64,000 nucleotides of DNA from Apodemus sylvaticus. Taxonomy: Eukaryota > Chordata > Mammalia > Rodentia > Muridae. The stretch's first letter is position 1. Each line of letters starts with the position of its first letter. The DNA is taken from positions 86,008,350 to 86,072,349 of the forward strand of contig NC_067473.1 of assembly GCF_947179515.1 (NCBI RefSeq), in the 5' to 3' direction. Position numbers and translations under genes: made by a program. Of this stretch, positions 1-11,134 are shown piece by piece. The notes beneath the pieces are model-generated. The model ran no database searches, was not told the DNA's origin, and saw only the letters and a program-made list of their open reading frames with translations.

Positions 1-155
1 TTGGTATAAGGTTCCAACTCCTTGAAATTAAATGTCTACTTCTTGAAGTGGCCAACTTACAGTCCAAGATTTTGCAGAGATAATTAATGGTGACAACTGC
101 ACCAGTGTCAACCATTTCTTCAATCTCAATATTCATTATCAATATTCTTAGTTTT
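1..155 (-). pseudogene. ERV2-class retroviral protease (pro) fragment
   Basis: An open minus-strand frame reaches the window edge and carries an aspartic-protease active-site triplet D-T-G at 109-101, followed by hydrophobic residues as in retroviral pro genes. It lies immediately 3' of the gag zinc-knuckle region, which is the normal gag-pro order. Only the N-terminal part is in the window. The residue after the DTG-Ala is Val rather than the usual acidic or polar residue. Seen: motif and order. Known: DTG is the catalytic loop of dimeric retroviral proteases. Inferred: a decayed endogenous copy, because the upstream gag is broken by stops and frameshifts. Confidence 0.7.
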
Positions 156-389
156 GGTCTGTGATCCTCTATAGAATTTTGCCAAAATAGTCATTTTTAA
201 GTTCCTTTGAGGCTTTCTGAATTTTCTATAGAACTTGCCTCAGCCTTATCTGGTCTCAGAACATCTGTTTTTGAAGCAGTAATACCTAATTGTCCTGAGG
301 AAGAGAACTCTCCCTGCCTGGTACTCGAGTCTTCAAGAGGGCCCCCTGGGAGCTTTTTGGCAAGATGTTACCCCATTTGTCTGTTGTTG

Positions 390-1209
390 CTATAATTTCA
401 GGCTTTGCCACACCTTTGACATATTCTAAAAGGCATAGCTCCCCTTTTGCTATTACTTTGTTTTTTTTCTACAGTCATTTCTGAGATGACCCCACTCACC
501 ACAATTAAAACATTTGAAATCTTGTGTCATTTCTAGGTGTCAAGTGGCAGCTTCTCGTATTACACTGATATCAAGTGAGTGTTATACAACATCAGTTGTA
601 TATCTAATCCACTCATCTATTGATGCTGACCTTGCCCGCAATGGTCTGATTACTTCCATGCATTCATTACTTGAATTCTCAAAAGCTAAAGACTCAATTA
701 TTGCGTTCCTTGCTGTGGAATCTGATATACTCCTTTTCACAGCTGAGGTTAGTCTTTGCAAAAAGTCAGGAAAGGTCACTTCTGGATCTTGCATGACTTG
801 AGTAAATTGTTCAAGTCTTTTCCCTGATTCTGCAACTTTGTCTCAGGCCCTTAAAGCAGAAAATCAACACAAGACTAGAGTTTCTTCATCATATATAGCC
901 CACTCATCTACCTCAGAAAAGCAACCCTCAACAAGCAGTTGGCCTGTGGAAATCTCTCTAGCCCTGGCACAGTTTTGTTGTGTAATCTCCTGTGCTTTTT
1001 CTCTCCACCATGCAACCCATTGTAAATTAGCAACAGGTTCTAGTATTGCTCTTGCCATATCCTTCCAGTCTTGGGGGAGTATTCTATTTTTAATAGCACA
1101 GGAAATCAGTATTTGCTTTACAAATGGCAAATGCATTCCAAAATTAGTCACACTATCCTTAAATTTTCTCAGATCTAACACATCCAAAATTTGCCATTTG
1201 AATTCCTGA
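390..1209 (-). pseudogene. ERV2-class gag remnant (capsid and nucleocapsid)
   Basis: Minus-strand translations in separate frames give two capsid-like pieces. 1187-864 has the N-terminal-domain pattern (PQDWKDMARAILEP, then a Trp-rich helix). 794-582 has the C-terminal domain with a major-homology-region-like FPDFLQRLTSAV and then ESLAFENSS. At 512-471 there is a complete CX2CX4HX4C zinc knuckle (CFNCGEWGHLRNDC). A second Cys-rich segment near 445-400 is truncated. Order and motifs match betaretrovirus-like gag. Stops and frame changes separate the pieces, so no functional Gag can be made. The subfamily was not assigned. Confidence 0.8.
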
Positions 1210-1259
1210 TAACCCTGTGTATGATCATCATCTGGAAGTCTTTGTTGAATATTGATCAG

Positions 1260-2060
1260 ATATACTGAAATTTGTTTTCTAATAACCTTTGGTTGGCTTT
1301 CTCTAATTTTTATCTTCTATCTCTACCTAAGTATTTTCCTTAATTGAAATTTTAATTTCCTCCCTTAAGATCTATGTCCACATTTCATATACTTTTGTCA
1401 CTCTTCCTGTTCCTTGAGTTCCTGTATTTTCTGTTCAAGGTTCTGCCTCCACATTTTGATCTTTTCCTTATATTGCAAGTCTGATAGTCAGTTGCTCATT
1501 TTGTTTTGATTGATTAATTTTAAAAGGTTATTCTTCAAGTCTAGCTTCCAATCCTCATTATTTTGTCCCTCTGCTCAGTCTGATCTGTGAGCTGCTGAAT
1601 CCTTTGTTATAGAATCTTTTCTAACTTCTGTCTTCCACCTTCATTTTGCTCTTTCTGTCTCTTATTCTTTTCTATAATTTCCTGGGTCTTAAATTCTAGT
1701 CTTTCCTCTAGGCCACCTTGCCAATCTTAAATTTCTCTTTCTGTTCATGTTGCTCTATAATTTCTTATATCTTCTGTTCTAAGCCTGGCTTCCATGATCT
1801 TAGTTTCTCTTTATGTTGTAATTCTAATATCGCAGCATCTGCCTTATTTTGACCTATGAAATCTTAACCTTTAGTCCTAGTGTTACTTATACACTCTTTT
1901 CTGAGGAGAGAATTTTTTTATCTAGGGCCCTGTCTTTTGAGATGACATAGTAAATCAAGATAATAAGTACTGCAATACCAGTATGTGAGGTGACTTTTTA
2001 ATCTAAATTCATCCCTGTCAAACCTAGGCTTATAGCTTGTATTGTTACTGATTGAGTTGA
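1260..2060 (-). mobile_element. Probable 5' part of the same ERV (gag upstream region)
   Basis: On the minus strand, about 1860-1300 reads as a Glu/Gln/Lys-rich, coiled-coil-like stretch broken by several stops. It includes repeated units (KTQEIIEK-type, then LTDQTEQ-type) leading into the capsid region. Position and composition fit the matrix/spacer part of the same gag gene. 1860-2060 shows no feature I recognise and could be untranslated leader or LTR edge. No primer-binding site or LTR boundary was identified. Confidence 0.4.
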
Positions 2061-2080
2061 AATTTCTTTTACTGGGTAAA

Positions 2081-2197
2081 TGGGTTGGAAAAATATAGCA
2101 ACAAAATGAAATTCTTAGGCAAATGGTTGGAACTGGAAAATGTCATCCTAAGTGGGGTAACCCAATCACAAAAGAACACACATGGAATGCAGTCACT

Positions 2198-2236
<39 letters not shown>

Positions 2237-2422
2237 GTGTGACATTTGTGTTAGTTTTATTTTTTTTTTATTTGATATAATTTATTTACATTTGTTCTAA
2301 GTAGATATTAGCATAGAAGATCTGAATACTCAAGACACAATTAACATGGCAAATGATTCCCAAGAAGAAAGAAGGTGAGGGCCCTGGCCTGGAAAGGCTT
2401 GATGCAGAACTGTAGGGGATTA

Positions 2423-2496
<74 letters not shown>

Positions 2497-2640
2497 GTAG
2501 GAGGGATTTGATTGGGGGAGCAGGAAGAGGGCTTGTGGAGCTTTTGGGGAGGGGGGTAAATGGGAGGGGCGAGGTCATTTGGAATGTAGACAAAGAATAA
2601 AAAATTTAAAAAATTGTCTTCCGATTTAAAAAAAAGGAAA
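2081..2640 (+). mobile_element. LINE-1 3' end (+), interrupted by a short minus-strand L1 tail
   Basis: 2081-2198 matches the last part of L1 ORF2 in sense orientation (lysine-rich, then EVTQSQKNTH-type). The sense copy resumes at about 2296 with 3' UTR sequence and ends in an A-rich tail near 2594-2640. Between them, a T-run (2200-2233) and a segment resembling the very end of a minus-strand L1 3' UTR (2262-2296) look like a tiny later insertion. The 3' UTR contains a (GA)n expansion. Confidence 0.7.
2427..2492. repeat. (GA)n microsatellite, ~66 bp
   Basis: Uninterrupted GA dinucleotide run within the L1 3' UTR. The opposite strand gives spurious poly(Ser-Leu) open frames. Confidence 0.98.
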
Positions 2641-3055
2641 GGAAAGAAAGAAAGTACCTCCTGAGTGTGCATCACCTAAATTATACAGAAATTTCTACTT
2701 CATATCCTCCCTTTTGTTTAAAAATTGTCTTTTTCCTAACAACTTACATACAATAAAAAAAATATGAACCAAAAAGTTAGAACATTATATCATATTTTGA
2801 ACAAACAGCTTATGGCCATATTGTTCTAATGAATTAGTCTAACAAAATAACCTTAAATTTCTATTAGTATACAATAAGTTTATTAAAACAAACTTATTCC
2901 AATCAATAAACTATAATCCAAACAATATAACCTTTAAATTTCTATTAAATACAATCAACTCTAAAGATTAAACTCCTATCAGTATAAAATAAGTAAAAGA
3001 ACTCCTTAAATTTCTATTTATATATACATTAAAAACAAAACATTGTTTCCCCCGA
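2641..3055. repeat. LTR-like or unassigned repeat, paralogous to 14280-14690
   Basis: A/T-rich block with recurring 'cttaaatttctatta' units, beginning with a segment that also occurs at about 14320 (cctgagtgtgcatcac). Both copies run directly into a minus-strand old L1 3' UTR at the same point, so the pair looks like one duplicated segment. Element identity not assigned. Confidence 0.55.
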
Positions 3056-5975
3056 GTTCTTCACCTCATTCCTGCTTTGATTCTGAGGTGCTCCCTCATC
3101 TAACCACTCACACCCACCTCTTCTCTGGTATCATCTTCCTTTCCTGTGGCCTCAAGTTTCCATAGAATTAAGCAAGTCCTCTCACACCAGAAAAAACAAG
3201 GCACTCCATCATGATATATATGTGGGGGGGGGGGAGGGCAGACAGACAAGCCCATGTCTGGTATTTGGTTGGCAGTTCAGTCTCTGGTAGCTCTGAGGTA
3301 TCTAGGTTAATCGATACTGCTGTTCTTCCTATTGGTTTGCAATTCCCTGCACCTCCTCTAGTTCTTCCTCTAACTCTTCCACAAAGGTCCTGATCTCAGT
3401 CAAATGGTTGGTTATAATTATCTGCACCTGTCTCAGTCAATTGCAAGTAGAGTCTCTCAGAGGATAATCATGCTAGTCTCTTGTCTGCAAGCACCACATG
3501 ACATCAGTAATAGTGTCAAAGTTTGGGAGTTTTTTTTTTTGGTTTTTTTTTTATTCGATATATTTTTTATTTACATTTCAAATGATTTCCCCTTTTCTAG
3601 ACCCCCACTCCCCGAAATTCCCATCAGCCCCCTTCCCTCCCCCTGTTTTCCCACCCAACCCTTCACACTTCCCTGTTTTGGTATTGCCCTATACTGCTTC
3701 ATTGAGTTTTTCCAGAAAAAGGGGCCACTCCTCCATTCTTCTTGTACCTCATTTGATGTGTGGATTATGTTTTGGTTATTCCAGTTTTCTAGGTTAATAT
3801 CCACTTATTAGTGAGTGCATACCATGATTCATCTTTTGAATCTGGGTTAGCTCACTTAGTATGATGTTCTCCAGCTCCATCCATTTACCTAAGAATTTCA
3901 TGAATTCATTGTTTCTAATGGCTGAATAGTACTCCATTGTGTATATATGCCACATTTTTCGCATCTTCTGTTGAGGGATACCTGGGTTCTTTCCAGCTTC
4001 TGGAAATTATAAATAGGGTTGCTATGAACATATTGGAACATGTATCCTTATTACATGCTGGGTAATCTTCTGGGTATATGCCCAGGAGTGGTATAGCAGG
4101 ATCTTTCAGAAGTGACATGCCCAGTTTTCGGAGGAACCACCAGACTGATTTCCAGATTGGTTGTACCAATTTGCAACCCCACCATCAGTGGAGGAGTGTT
4201 CCTCTTTCTCCCCATCCTCAACATCTGCTGTCTTCTGAATTTTTAATCTTAGCCATTCTGACTGGTGTAAGGTGAAATCTGAGGGTTGTTTTGATTTGCA
4301 TTTCCCTAATGACTAATGACGTGGAATATTTTTTAAGATGCTTCTCTGCCATCTGAAGTTCTTCAGGTGAAAATTCTTTGTTTAACTCTGTACTCCATTT
4401 TTTAATAAGGTTATTTGATTTTCTGGAGTCTAACTTCTTGAGTTCTTGTATCAGTATCCCTGACCTCAAGCAATACTACAGAGCAATAGTGTTAAAAACT
4501 GCATGGTATTGGTACAGTGACAGGCAGGCGGATCAATGGAACAAGATTGAAGATCCGGAAATGAACCCACACACCTATGGCCACTTGATCTTCGACAAAG
4601 GGGCTGAAAACATCCAATGGAAAAAAGATAGCCTTTTCAACAAATGGTGCTGGTTCAACTGGAGGTCAGCATGCAGAAGAATGGGAATTGATCCATCCTT
4701 GTCTCCTTGTACTAAGCTCAACTCCAAATGAATCAAGGACCTTCACATAAAGCCAGACACTCTGAAGCTAATAGAAAAGAAACTGGGGAAGAACCTTGAG
4801 GACATCGGTACAGGGGGAAAGTTTCTGAACAGAACACCAATTGCGTATGCTCTAAGATCAAAAATTGACAAATGGGACCTCTTAAAATTACAAAGTTTCT
4901 GTAAGGCAAAGGACACCATCAAAAGGACAAATCGGCAACCAACAAATTGGGAAAAGATCTTCACCAACCCTACATCAGATAGAGTGTCAAAGTTTTGTAA
5001 CTATGCATGGGATGGATTCCAAGTTGTGTATGTCACTGGATGACCTTTCCTTCAGTCTTTGTTCCATTTTTATCCCTGCCTGTCCTATAGACAGGAACAA
5101 TTTTGGCTCAAAAAAAAAATGAAAATTGTTTGGCGAACTCAGCACTCCACTGAGGACCGTCTGTATCTACTGAAGGTGGTCACTTCAGGTTCCATCTCCC
5201 TACTGTTGAGCTTTTAAGCTAAAGTTTTCCCCATGGTGTCCTGGGAGCCTCTCACATCCCTGGTCTCTGGTACTATCTTGAGGTTCCACCTAACCCCACC
5301 CCCCAGCAGCTACATATGTTCATTTATCCTCCTGGCCCTCTGGGATTTTCTCCTGCTCTCTATACCTGTTTCTGCCCCCTTTTTCTCCTCCCTCTCCATT
5401 TTCTCACCCAGTCTCTCACTACCTCTGCCTCTCATAAATATTTAATTCTTCTTCCAAGTGGGATTGAGATATTCACACTTGCTTTTTCCTTCCTGTTATG
5501 TTTCATAGGGACTTTGAGTTGTAACATAGGTATTCTGTGAGTATAAACTATGCCTGTCCTTTTGAGACAGGGTTACTCAGGTCATGATAATAATTTTTTA
5601 ATTCTATTCTTTTGCCTGTAAAATCCAAGTTGTTCTTGTTTTCCATAATGAATAGTATTGCATTGTGAAAATGAACTGCAATTTCTGTATTTATTCATTC
5701 CTTGAAGGATATCTGGGTTGTTTCTAGCTTCTCTCTATTACACACAAGGCTAGTATGAACATAGTGGAACATGAGTCCTTGTGGTATTGCTGACCTTGTT
5801 TTCCTTATGTTCTCAGGACTTGTATAGCTCGGTCTTCATGTAGAACTATTTCAAATTTTCTGAGGATTTGCATTTCTTTGATGACTAAGAATTTAAACAT
5901 TGCTGTAAGTGCTTCTGGGTAATTCAAGATTCTTCTGTTGAGAATTCCCTGTTTTTAGAGTCCTATTTATTGCTA
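3056..5975 (-). mobile_element. Old LINE-1 (Lx-like), minus strand, split by a younger L1
   Basis: 3056-3524 and 4996-5975 together form one degenerate minus-strand L1: 3' UTR first, then the end of ORF2 (around 5540-5960). It is interrupted by the younger L1 at 3525-4982, which has a target-site duplication. No open reading frame of useful length survives. The 3' UTR type resembles that at 14691-15500 and 40390-41150. Confidence 0.8.
3525..4982 (-). mobile_element. Young 5'-truncated LINE-1 with 5' inversion
   Basis: 3525-4458 is the 3' end of an L1 in minus orientation: T-rich tail, the short 3' UTR of the young mouse-type family, then the ORF2 C-terminus. From about 4459 to 4982 the ORF2 sequence is in plus orientation (YRAIVLKTAWYWY..., NPHTYGHLIFDKGA...). 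It ends where the minus part would continue, with about 18 nt missing. A 13-bp target-site duplication, agtgtcaaagttt, flanks it at 3512-3524 and 4983-4995. This is the arrangement produced by twin priming. The short frames inside are fragments of ORF2, not genes. Confidence 0.92.
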
Positions 5976-6060
5976 CTTCAAAAGCACAGGTCCCTCCATA
6001 AGCCTTATCCCAGCAAGACACCTTGTGAGTCAATCTTAACACAATGTCATCTGAATCTTT

Positions 6061-7802
6061 TGAGGGGGTTGTAGTTTATTCAGTCTATGATTTATTTATT
6101 TTTAATTGGATGTTTTCTTTATTTATATTTCATATATTATCCCCTTTCAAGAACCCCACCTCTAATCCCCTATCCTTTGTCCCTGCTTCTATGAGGGTGT
6201 TTCCCCACCCACTCACCCACTCCTACCTCACTGCCCTAGCATTACTCTACACTGGGGCATCAAGCCTTCACAGGACAAAGGGCCTCTTCTTCCATTGATG
6301 CCAGATAAGGCTATTCTCTGATTCATATGCATCTGGCTCCATTTGTAGATACATAAGTACACTTTGGCTTTGGTTGGTGGTTTAGGCCCTTGGAACTCTG
6401 GGGTGTCTTGTTGGTTGATATTGTTGTTCTTCCTATGGGGTTGCAAACCCCTTCAGCTCCTTCAGTCCTTTCTCTAACTTCTCCATTGGAGACCACATGC
6501 TCAATCTAATGGTTGGCTATGAGCATGCACTTCTGTATTTGTCAGGTACTAGCAGAACCTCTTAGGAGACAGCTATATCAGGCTCCTGACAGCAAGCACT
6601 TCTTGGCATCCACAAACATGTCTGCAATTGGTGAATGTATATGAGATTGATCCCAAGGTGGACAGTATCTGTCCTTCAGTGTCTCTTCCAGTCTTTCTCT
6701 CCATATTTGTTCCTTCGAGTATTTTGCTATTCCTTCTAAGAAGGACAATACCACACACTTGGTGTCCCTTCTTCTTGAGCTTCATTTGTTCTGCGAATTG
6801 TATCTTGGCTATTTGGAGGTTTTGGGATAATGTCCACTTATCTCTGAATGCATACCATGTGTGTCCTTTTGTGATTGGGTTATCTCACTCAGGATGATAT
6901 TTTCTAGATATCTAGATATGCTTAGGAATTTCATGAATTCATTGTTTTTAATAGCTGAGTAGTACTCCATTGTGCAAATGTACTACATTTTCTGTATCCA
7001 TTCCTCTGTGGAAACATATCTTGGTTCTTTCCAGCTTATGGAAATTATAAATAAAGCTGCTATGAACATAGGGAGTGAGTGTCCTTGTTATATGTTGGAG
7101 CATCTTTTGTGTATATGCCCAGGAGTGGCATAGCTGGATCCTCAGATAATACTATGTCAAATTTTCTGAGGAACTGCCAGACTAGTTTCTAGAGTTGCTG
7201 AACTAGTTTGCAACCCCGCCAACAATGGAGGAGTATTCCTTTTTCTGAACATCTTCTCCAGCATCTGCTCTCACCTGAGTTTTTTACAGATGGCCCTTGA
7301 TCCAATCTTATCTCCTGTACATAGCTCAAGTCCAAGTGAATCAAGGACCTCTACATAAAACCAGATACACTGAAACTAAAAGAGGAGAAACTGGGAAAGA
7401 GCCTTAAACACAGGGGAGAATTTCCTGAATAGAACATCAAAGGCTCATGCTCTAAGATCAAGAATTGACAAATAGGACTTCATGAACTTGCAAAGTTTCT
7501 GTAAGGCATAGGACACTGTCAATTAGACAAAAAGTCAAACAAGTGATTTGAAAAAGATCCTTACTAATCTAGCACCCAATAGAGGGCTAATATTCAATAT
7601 GTACAAAAATTTCAAGAAGTTAGACACCAAAGAACCAGATAGCCCTATTTAAAAATGGGGTACAGATCTAAAAAAGAATTCTCAACTGAGAAATACAGAA
7701 TGGCTGAGAAACACCTAAGGAAATGTTAAACATCCTTTGTTATCAGAGAAATGCAAATCAAAAATCAGATTCTACCTCACACCTGTCAGAATCTCTAAGA
7801 TC
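6061..7802 (-). mobile_element. 5'-truncated LINE-1 with 5' inversion
   Basis: 6090-7282 is minus-strand L1 (3' UTR, then ORF2 end). 7283-7802 is the adjacent upstream ORF2 segment in plus orientation, ending at 'ctaagatca', exactly the sequence expected to precede the minus part. Flanks tcatctgaatcttt (left) and tcatgtgaatcttt (right) look like a 14-bp target duplication with one mismatch. Older than the copy at 3525-4982, judging by its degraded tail and many ORF2 lesions. Confidence 0.8.
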
Positions 7803-8040
7803 ATGTGAATCTTTCTTAGCAAAAAAACTACGTGAGTTTTAATTACCTGTGATATCCTGAAATTTCAAATTCAGCAGGCCTAGAGTCTGAAATGTCCCAG
7901 GTGAGTGACAATACCTGGGGTAAACATGTTGCATGCCAACTGGTGCCCTCTAAGATGAGTGTCCACTCTCACAAGAAGTCAAATAAAGTCCTGAGTCTGA
8001 TGCAACTGCTAGTACCACCTTCCCAACCAGCATACAGGAG
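7803..8040. repeat. Unassigned sequence; part repeated at 50540-50760
   Basis: No gene seen. 7890-8035 has a diverged relative at about 50575-50695 (shared 'aacatg..gcatg', then 'gtgccct' and 'ctctcacaagaagtca'-type segments), suggesting an interspersed repeat of unknown class. Confidence 0.35.
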
Positions 8041-8815
8041 TTTATTTTACTTTGAAGCTGTGCTATTGATATGTAAGTTATATACTGCAGACTCAAGAAT
8101 TTATTTTACTTGACTGGGAAAATAATCTCAATATGACCTATATACAAAATTTATTATACACACCAGAGGATCAGGGATTAAACTACCAAACAAAATACAG
8201 ATGGATGGACCCATGACTCAAGCTTCATATGTAGAAGAGAATGGCCTTATCTTGCATCAATGGGAGGGGAGGCTTTGGTCCTGTCAAGGTTCCATGCCGC
8301 AGTGTAAGGGAATGATAGGGTGGTAAGGGGAATTCTGGTGTTGGGTGGGGAAGCACCCTCATAGAAGTGGGGGATGGATGGATAGTATAGGGGTTTGGGT
8401 AGGGAAAACCAAGAAGGGAGTAACATTTGAAATATAAATGAATACAATAAATAAGAAAATATTTTTAAAAGGTGTTTTTGAATAAAATTAATACATTTTT
8501 ATGAATAAAAATGTGATCAGTAACCTGTAATTAATTTAAAAATCAGAATGTTTTAATAAGTAAGGTGAGAATAAACTGGTAGGACTTAGATTTTGTCCTT
8601 ATATGAACCTGAAAATAATACCAGTAAGCATTCATATTCTTGAAACATTTCTGAAGTCTATTCTCATTTGTGTGTACTATATCACCAAACTAGCTTTCTC
8701 TTATTGTCTTTGTTTCTGAATGTCAATGATTCCACAACATTTATATTACACTCCATTGAATTCTAATCCCATGGGTCAAAATAAAACAAAGCCAGACACT
8801 TACAAATACTGCAGC
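8041..8815 (+). repeat. Lipocalin unit A upstream flank, interrupted by an L1 tail
   Basis: 8041-8155 and 8598-8815 match the sequence upstream of exon 1 in unit B (18148-18530) and unit C (39083-39450), including 'aacatttatattacactcca' and 'gccagacacttaca'. In B and C this continues into a promoter and exon 1. Here it stops at about 8815 and is joined to the region just upstream of exon 5. 8160-8470 is an inserted plus-strand L1 tail. Confidence 0.75.
8160..8470 (+). mobile_element. LINE-1 3' UTR tail (+)
   Basis: Sense-orientation 3' UTR (matching 'gcatcaatgggagg', 'accctcatagaag') ending with 'aacatttgaaatataaatg' and an A-rich tail near 8440-8470. Inserted within the unit A flank. Confidence 0.85.
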
Positions 8816-8907
8816 ATTTATCAACGGTTGAGAAGACTTGATGAACTTCGATTATTAGATGTGATTGTAGTGTCTGTCTCTTCTGACCTTTCTTCCTTGA
8901 AATGCAG

Positions 8908-9009
8908 TAACTGGAACAAATATCACTGAAGAAATCTGGGAAGAATATGTGAAGCTGACTCAGGACTCCAAAATCCCTACTGGAAATATGGAAAATGTCT
9001 ATAAAACAG
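8908..9009 (+). pseudogene. OBP/probasin-like lipocalin exon 5 (unit A)
   Basis: A 102-bp open exon between a good acceptor (pyrimidine-rich, ...gaaatgcag) and a consensus donor (acag|gtaagt). It has phase 1 on both sides and encodes 34 codons reading GTNITEEIWEEYVKLTQ, then IPTGNMENVYKT. The 102-bp size, the phase and the short helix before a C-terminal T-D-x-C-P are what I expect for exon 5 of MUP/OBP/probasin-type lipocalins, covering the C-terminal alpha helix beside the beta barrel. It differs from the unit B copy at 19 of 102 positions by hand count, without stops or frameshifts. No exons 1-4 lie upstream within this unit, so I call it a gene remnant. Exact family member not assigned. 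Confidence 0.75.
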
Positions 9010-9156
9010 GTAAGTTATTTCTTGTAAAATTGACTTAAAATTAAAGCAAATGATAAAGATTCATGTTTTGCATCTTAGGAATATGAAATATTTACAAAAA
9101 TATGAAGGAAATTTAATAGTATTTTAAACTGTCTCCCTCTTTGTCTCACCTCATAG

Positions 9157-9176
9157 ATGTGTGCCCTAAATGTTAG
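9157..9176 (+). pseudogene. Lipocalin terminal coding exon 6 (unit A)
   Basis: After a 147-bp intron, a strong acceptor (ctccctctttgtctcacctcatag) opens a phase-1 exon. With the preceding G it reads D-V-C-P-K-C-stop (TAG at 9174-9176). Together with exon 5 this gives a ...YKTDVCPKC end. The Cys should pair with a barrel cysteine, as in OBPs and probasin. The coding part is shorter than in unit B because of the TAG. Confidence 0.7.
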
Positions 9177-10339
9177 CTTTGATCTTAAGAGGAAAAAAAA
9201 TCATGTTAGTCACTATTCTTGATTCACTGGAATTAAATTTTGAGGTTGATTTAATATTGGAAACACAAAATATTCACAATTGTCACTCAGGAATTTCTGC
9301 ACACCCTAATGTTGTTGAAAACCATTGTTTGCAATATGTATGATTAATTGCATTGATTTCAGTATTGCAAAAGCATTTTCAATGATGTATTCAATGCAGA
9401 TCATGCAGTGGAATTTTCCAGGAGCTGATATCTAAGTCACATTCATTACCCTATCATGAATGGGAATATTTTGTGCATTTTAATATGTAAGAGCTATAGT
9501 TATCTAAAATTACTATGAATATCAGGTATTTCCATTGATTTTCTGTTTTTTTTTTTCTTCAGGAAATTTCCAAAAAATATCTTAAGAGGACCTGTTTCAG
9601 GCCAGCCTTGTTACGTTAGGGCAAACAGAGATGAGGGCACAGAGTTGGCAATTTATCACTCAGCAGACTATTCTCTGAGGGAGGAAAGCTGGATTCAGTG
9701 GGGCCAGCACTTTTTGTGACCTACAAGAGTCTACTGGAACTGTTTAAGGGCTGGAGAGAAGGTGACAATAAGTGAAATAGGAAAAAAAATCACACACACA
9801 CACATGCACATACAAATCCTTCAGTGAATGACACAAAAGCTCTGAAAATTTGTATTTTTTCTTTCACCACAAAATCTTGAAAGTAGCATAAACATTACAA
9901 TGTGATCACATTCAGTTTTTCTTCTAATGAATGATTATTTTTAAAAAGTAAGTTTCTAAATACATTTACTTAAAAAACAATTTACATATTAACATAAAAG
10001 GGAACTAAAATCACTCCCAAGCAGCCATATAAATTCATAAATAAGCAACTTTTTAAAGATTAAGTAGGTATAAGAAGTCCCTGTAATTTTCTCACCCATT
10101 TTCTTTTTACTGACAGGCTGCAATTTGTAGTTAATAAAGAAAGCACAATTTGTTTATTATTAATCTTAAAAAAGTAGCATTATATAAATCTTAAAATATC
10201 ACAAATCTAAGCTTTTCTATCAAAATCTGTCAGTCATTCTACTTTGAATCATCAAGTGTGATGATTTGAATTCAATCATTCAAAGGTGAATATCTACTAA
10301 TCATCAATGTTTTTATTAAATCATATCATGAATTTGAGG
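9177..10339 (+). other. 3' flank of lipocalin unit A, AT-rich
   Basis: Homology with the unit B copy (to about 35890) ends near 9365. A possible untranslated terminal exon could start at 9564 after a long T-run and 'cttcag', with an AATAAA at about 10134, but neither is demonstrable here. No other gene or recognised repeat seen. Confidence 0.4.
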
Positions 10340-11060
10340 GGAAAAATTAACCATCACCTTGATCACCTGCCTAGTTCTGAAAGAATCATATCATTGAGTA
10401 GTGCTGGTAAGGCTGCCATTGTTCTTGTTCACTGACCACAAAAGATCCCTAGCTCAAATATTAAGAGCATGCCTTTCTGAACTTCAAATTGTTTTCTAAG
10501 ATTTTGTATAGCAGAACCATGGAAAAAAACATCGTAACCTAACTTTATTGAAAAGCTATATCTCCAAATTCTAAGGGTGGTGTTCATTGCTGACATTCTG
10601 CATCTCTAAATTCTTTTCAAGAGTGGTGACTGAATCATTAATATGTTACAGCAGCAATGCTTGCAAAGATCGAGTATTAATATTGTGAGTGCTAATAATA
10701 CTACCCAGTGAGTGGCTGGAAATCCCATCTGAGTTTTCACACAACCCTTAGATTTGGAAGGATGTGAGGACTATGAGTACAATAGGCAGAGCTATGCTTC
10801 ATAACAGCATGAAGTCCTCAGGACACTTATTACTCAGGACTCAGCCTGACTTGATTTTGCCCATGGTAGTTGTGCTACTAGTTAGGCCACAGTCCCTGAA
10901 TTCTAAAGCAGTTTGTTGCTCCTCTCAAATGGGCCTCTGAAAGGACATACATCATACAGTGTCATCTTGCTGGCAGATTCTCTTATGTACAAATATGACC
11001 TGGATTTATTATAAATCATGGTATAGTTGTTTCATAAAAGGTAGCAAAGGAGTAAGTAAA
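10340..11060 (+). repeat. Unit 3' flank, paralogous to 39651-40345
   Basis: Starts at 'atcaccttgatcacctgcct' and matches 39651 onward through 'ttgttcactgaccacaaaa', 'cagtttgttgctcc' and 'catggtatagttgtttcata'. The match fixes this block as sequence lying 3' of the lipocalin gene in unit A. Confidence 0.8.
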
Positions 11061-11080
11061 TAATACATACAAATATATAT

Positions 11081-11083
<3 letters not shown>

Positions 11084-11132
<49 letters not shown>
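11084..11132. repeat. (AT)n microsatellite
   Basis: About 49 bp of uninterrupted AT. Followed by AT-rich sequence to 11585, with another short TA/TG-rich run at 11552-11584, and no gene. Confidence 0.97.

Positions 11133-11134
<2 letters not shown>

Noticed and set aside
514..801. Plus-strand frames opposite the ERV gag
   Set aside because: Shadows of the minus-strand gag; the minus translation carries the capsid motifs.
2286..2675. Minus-strand frame with poly(Ser-Leu)
   Set aside because: Produced by the (GA)n microsatellite in an L1 3' UTR; no domain.
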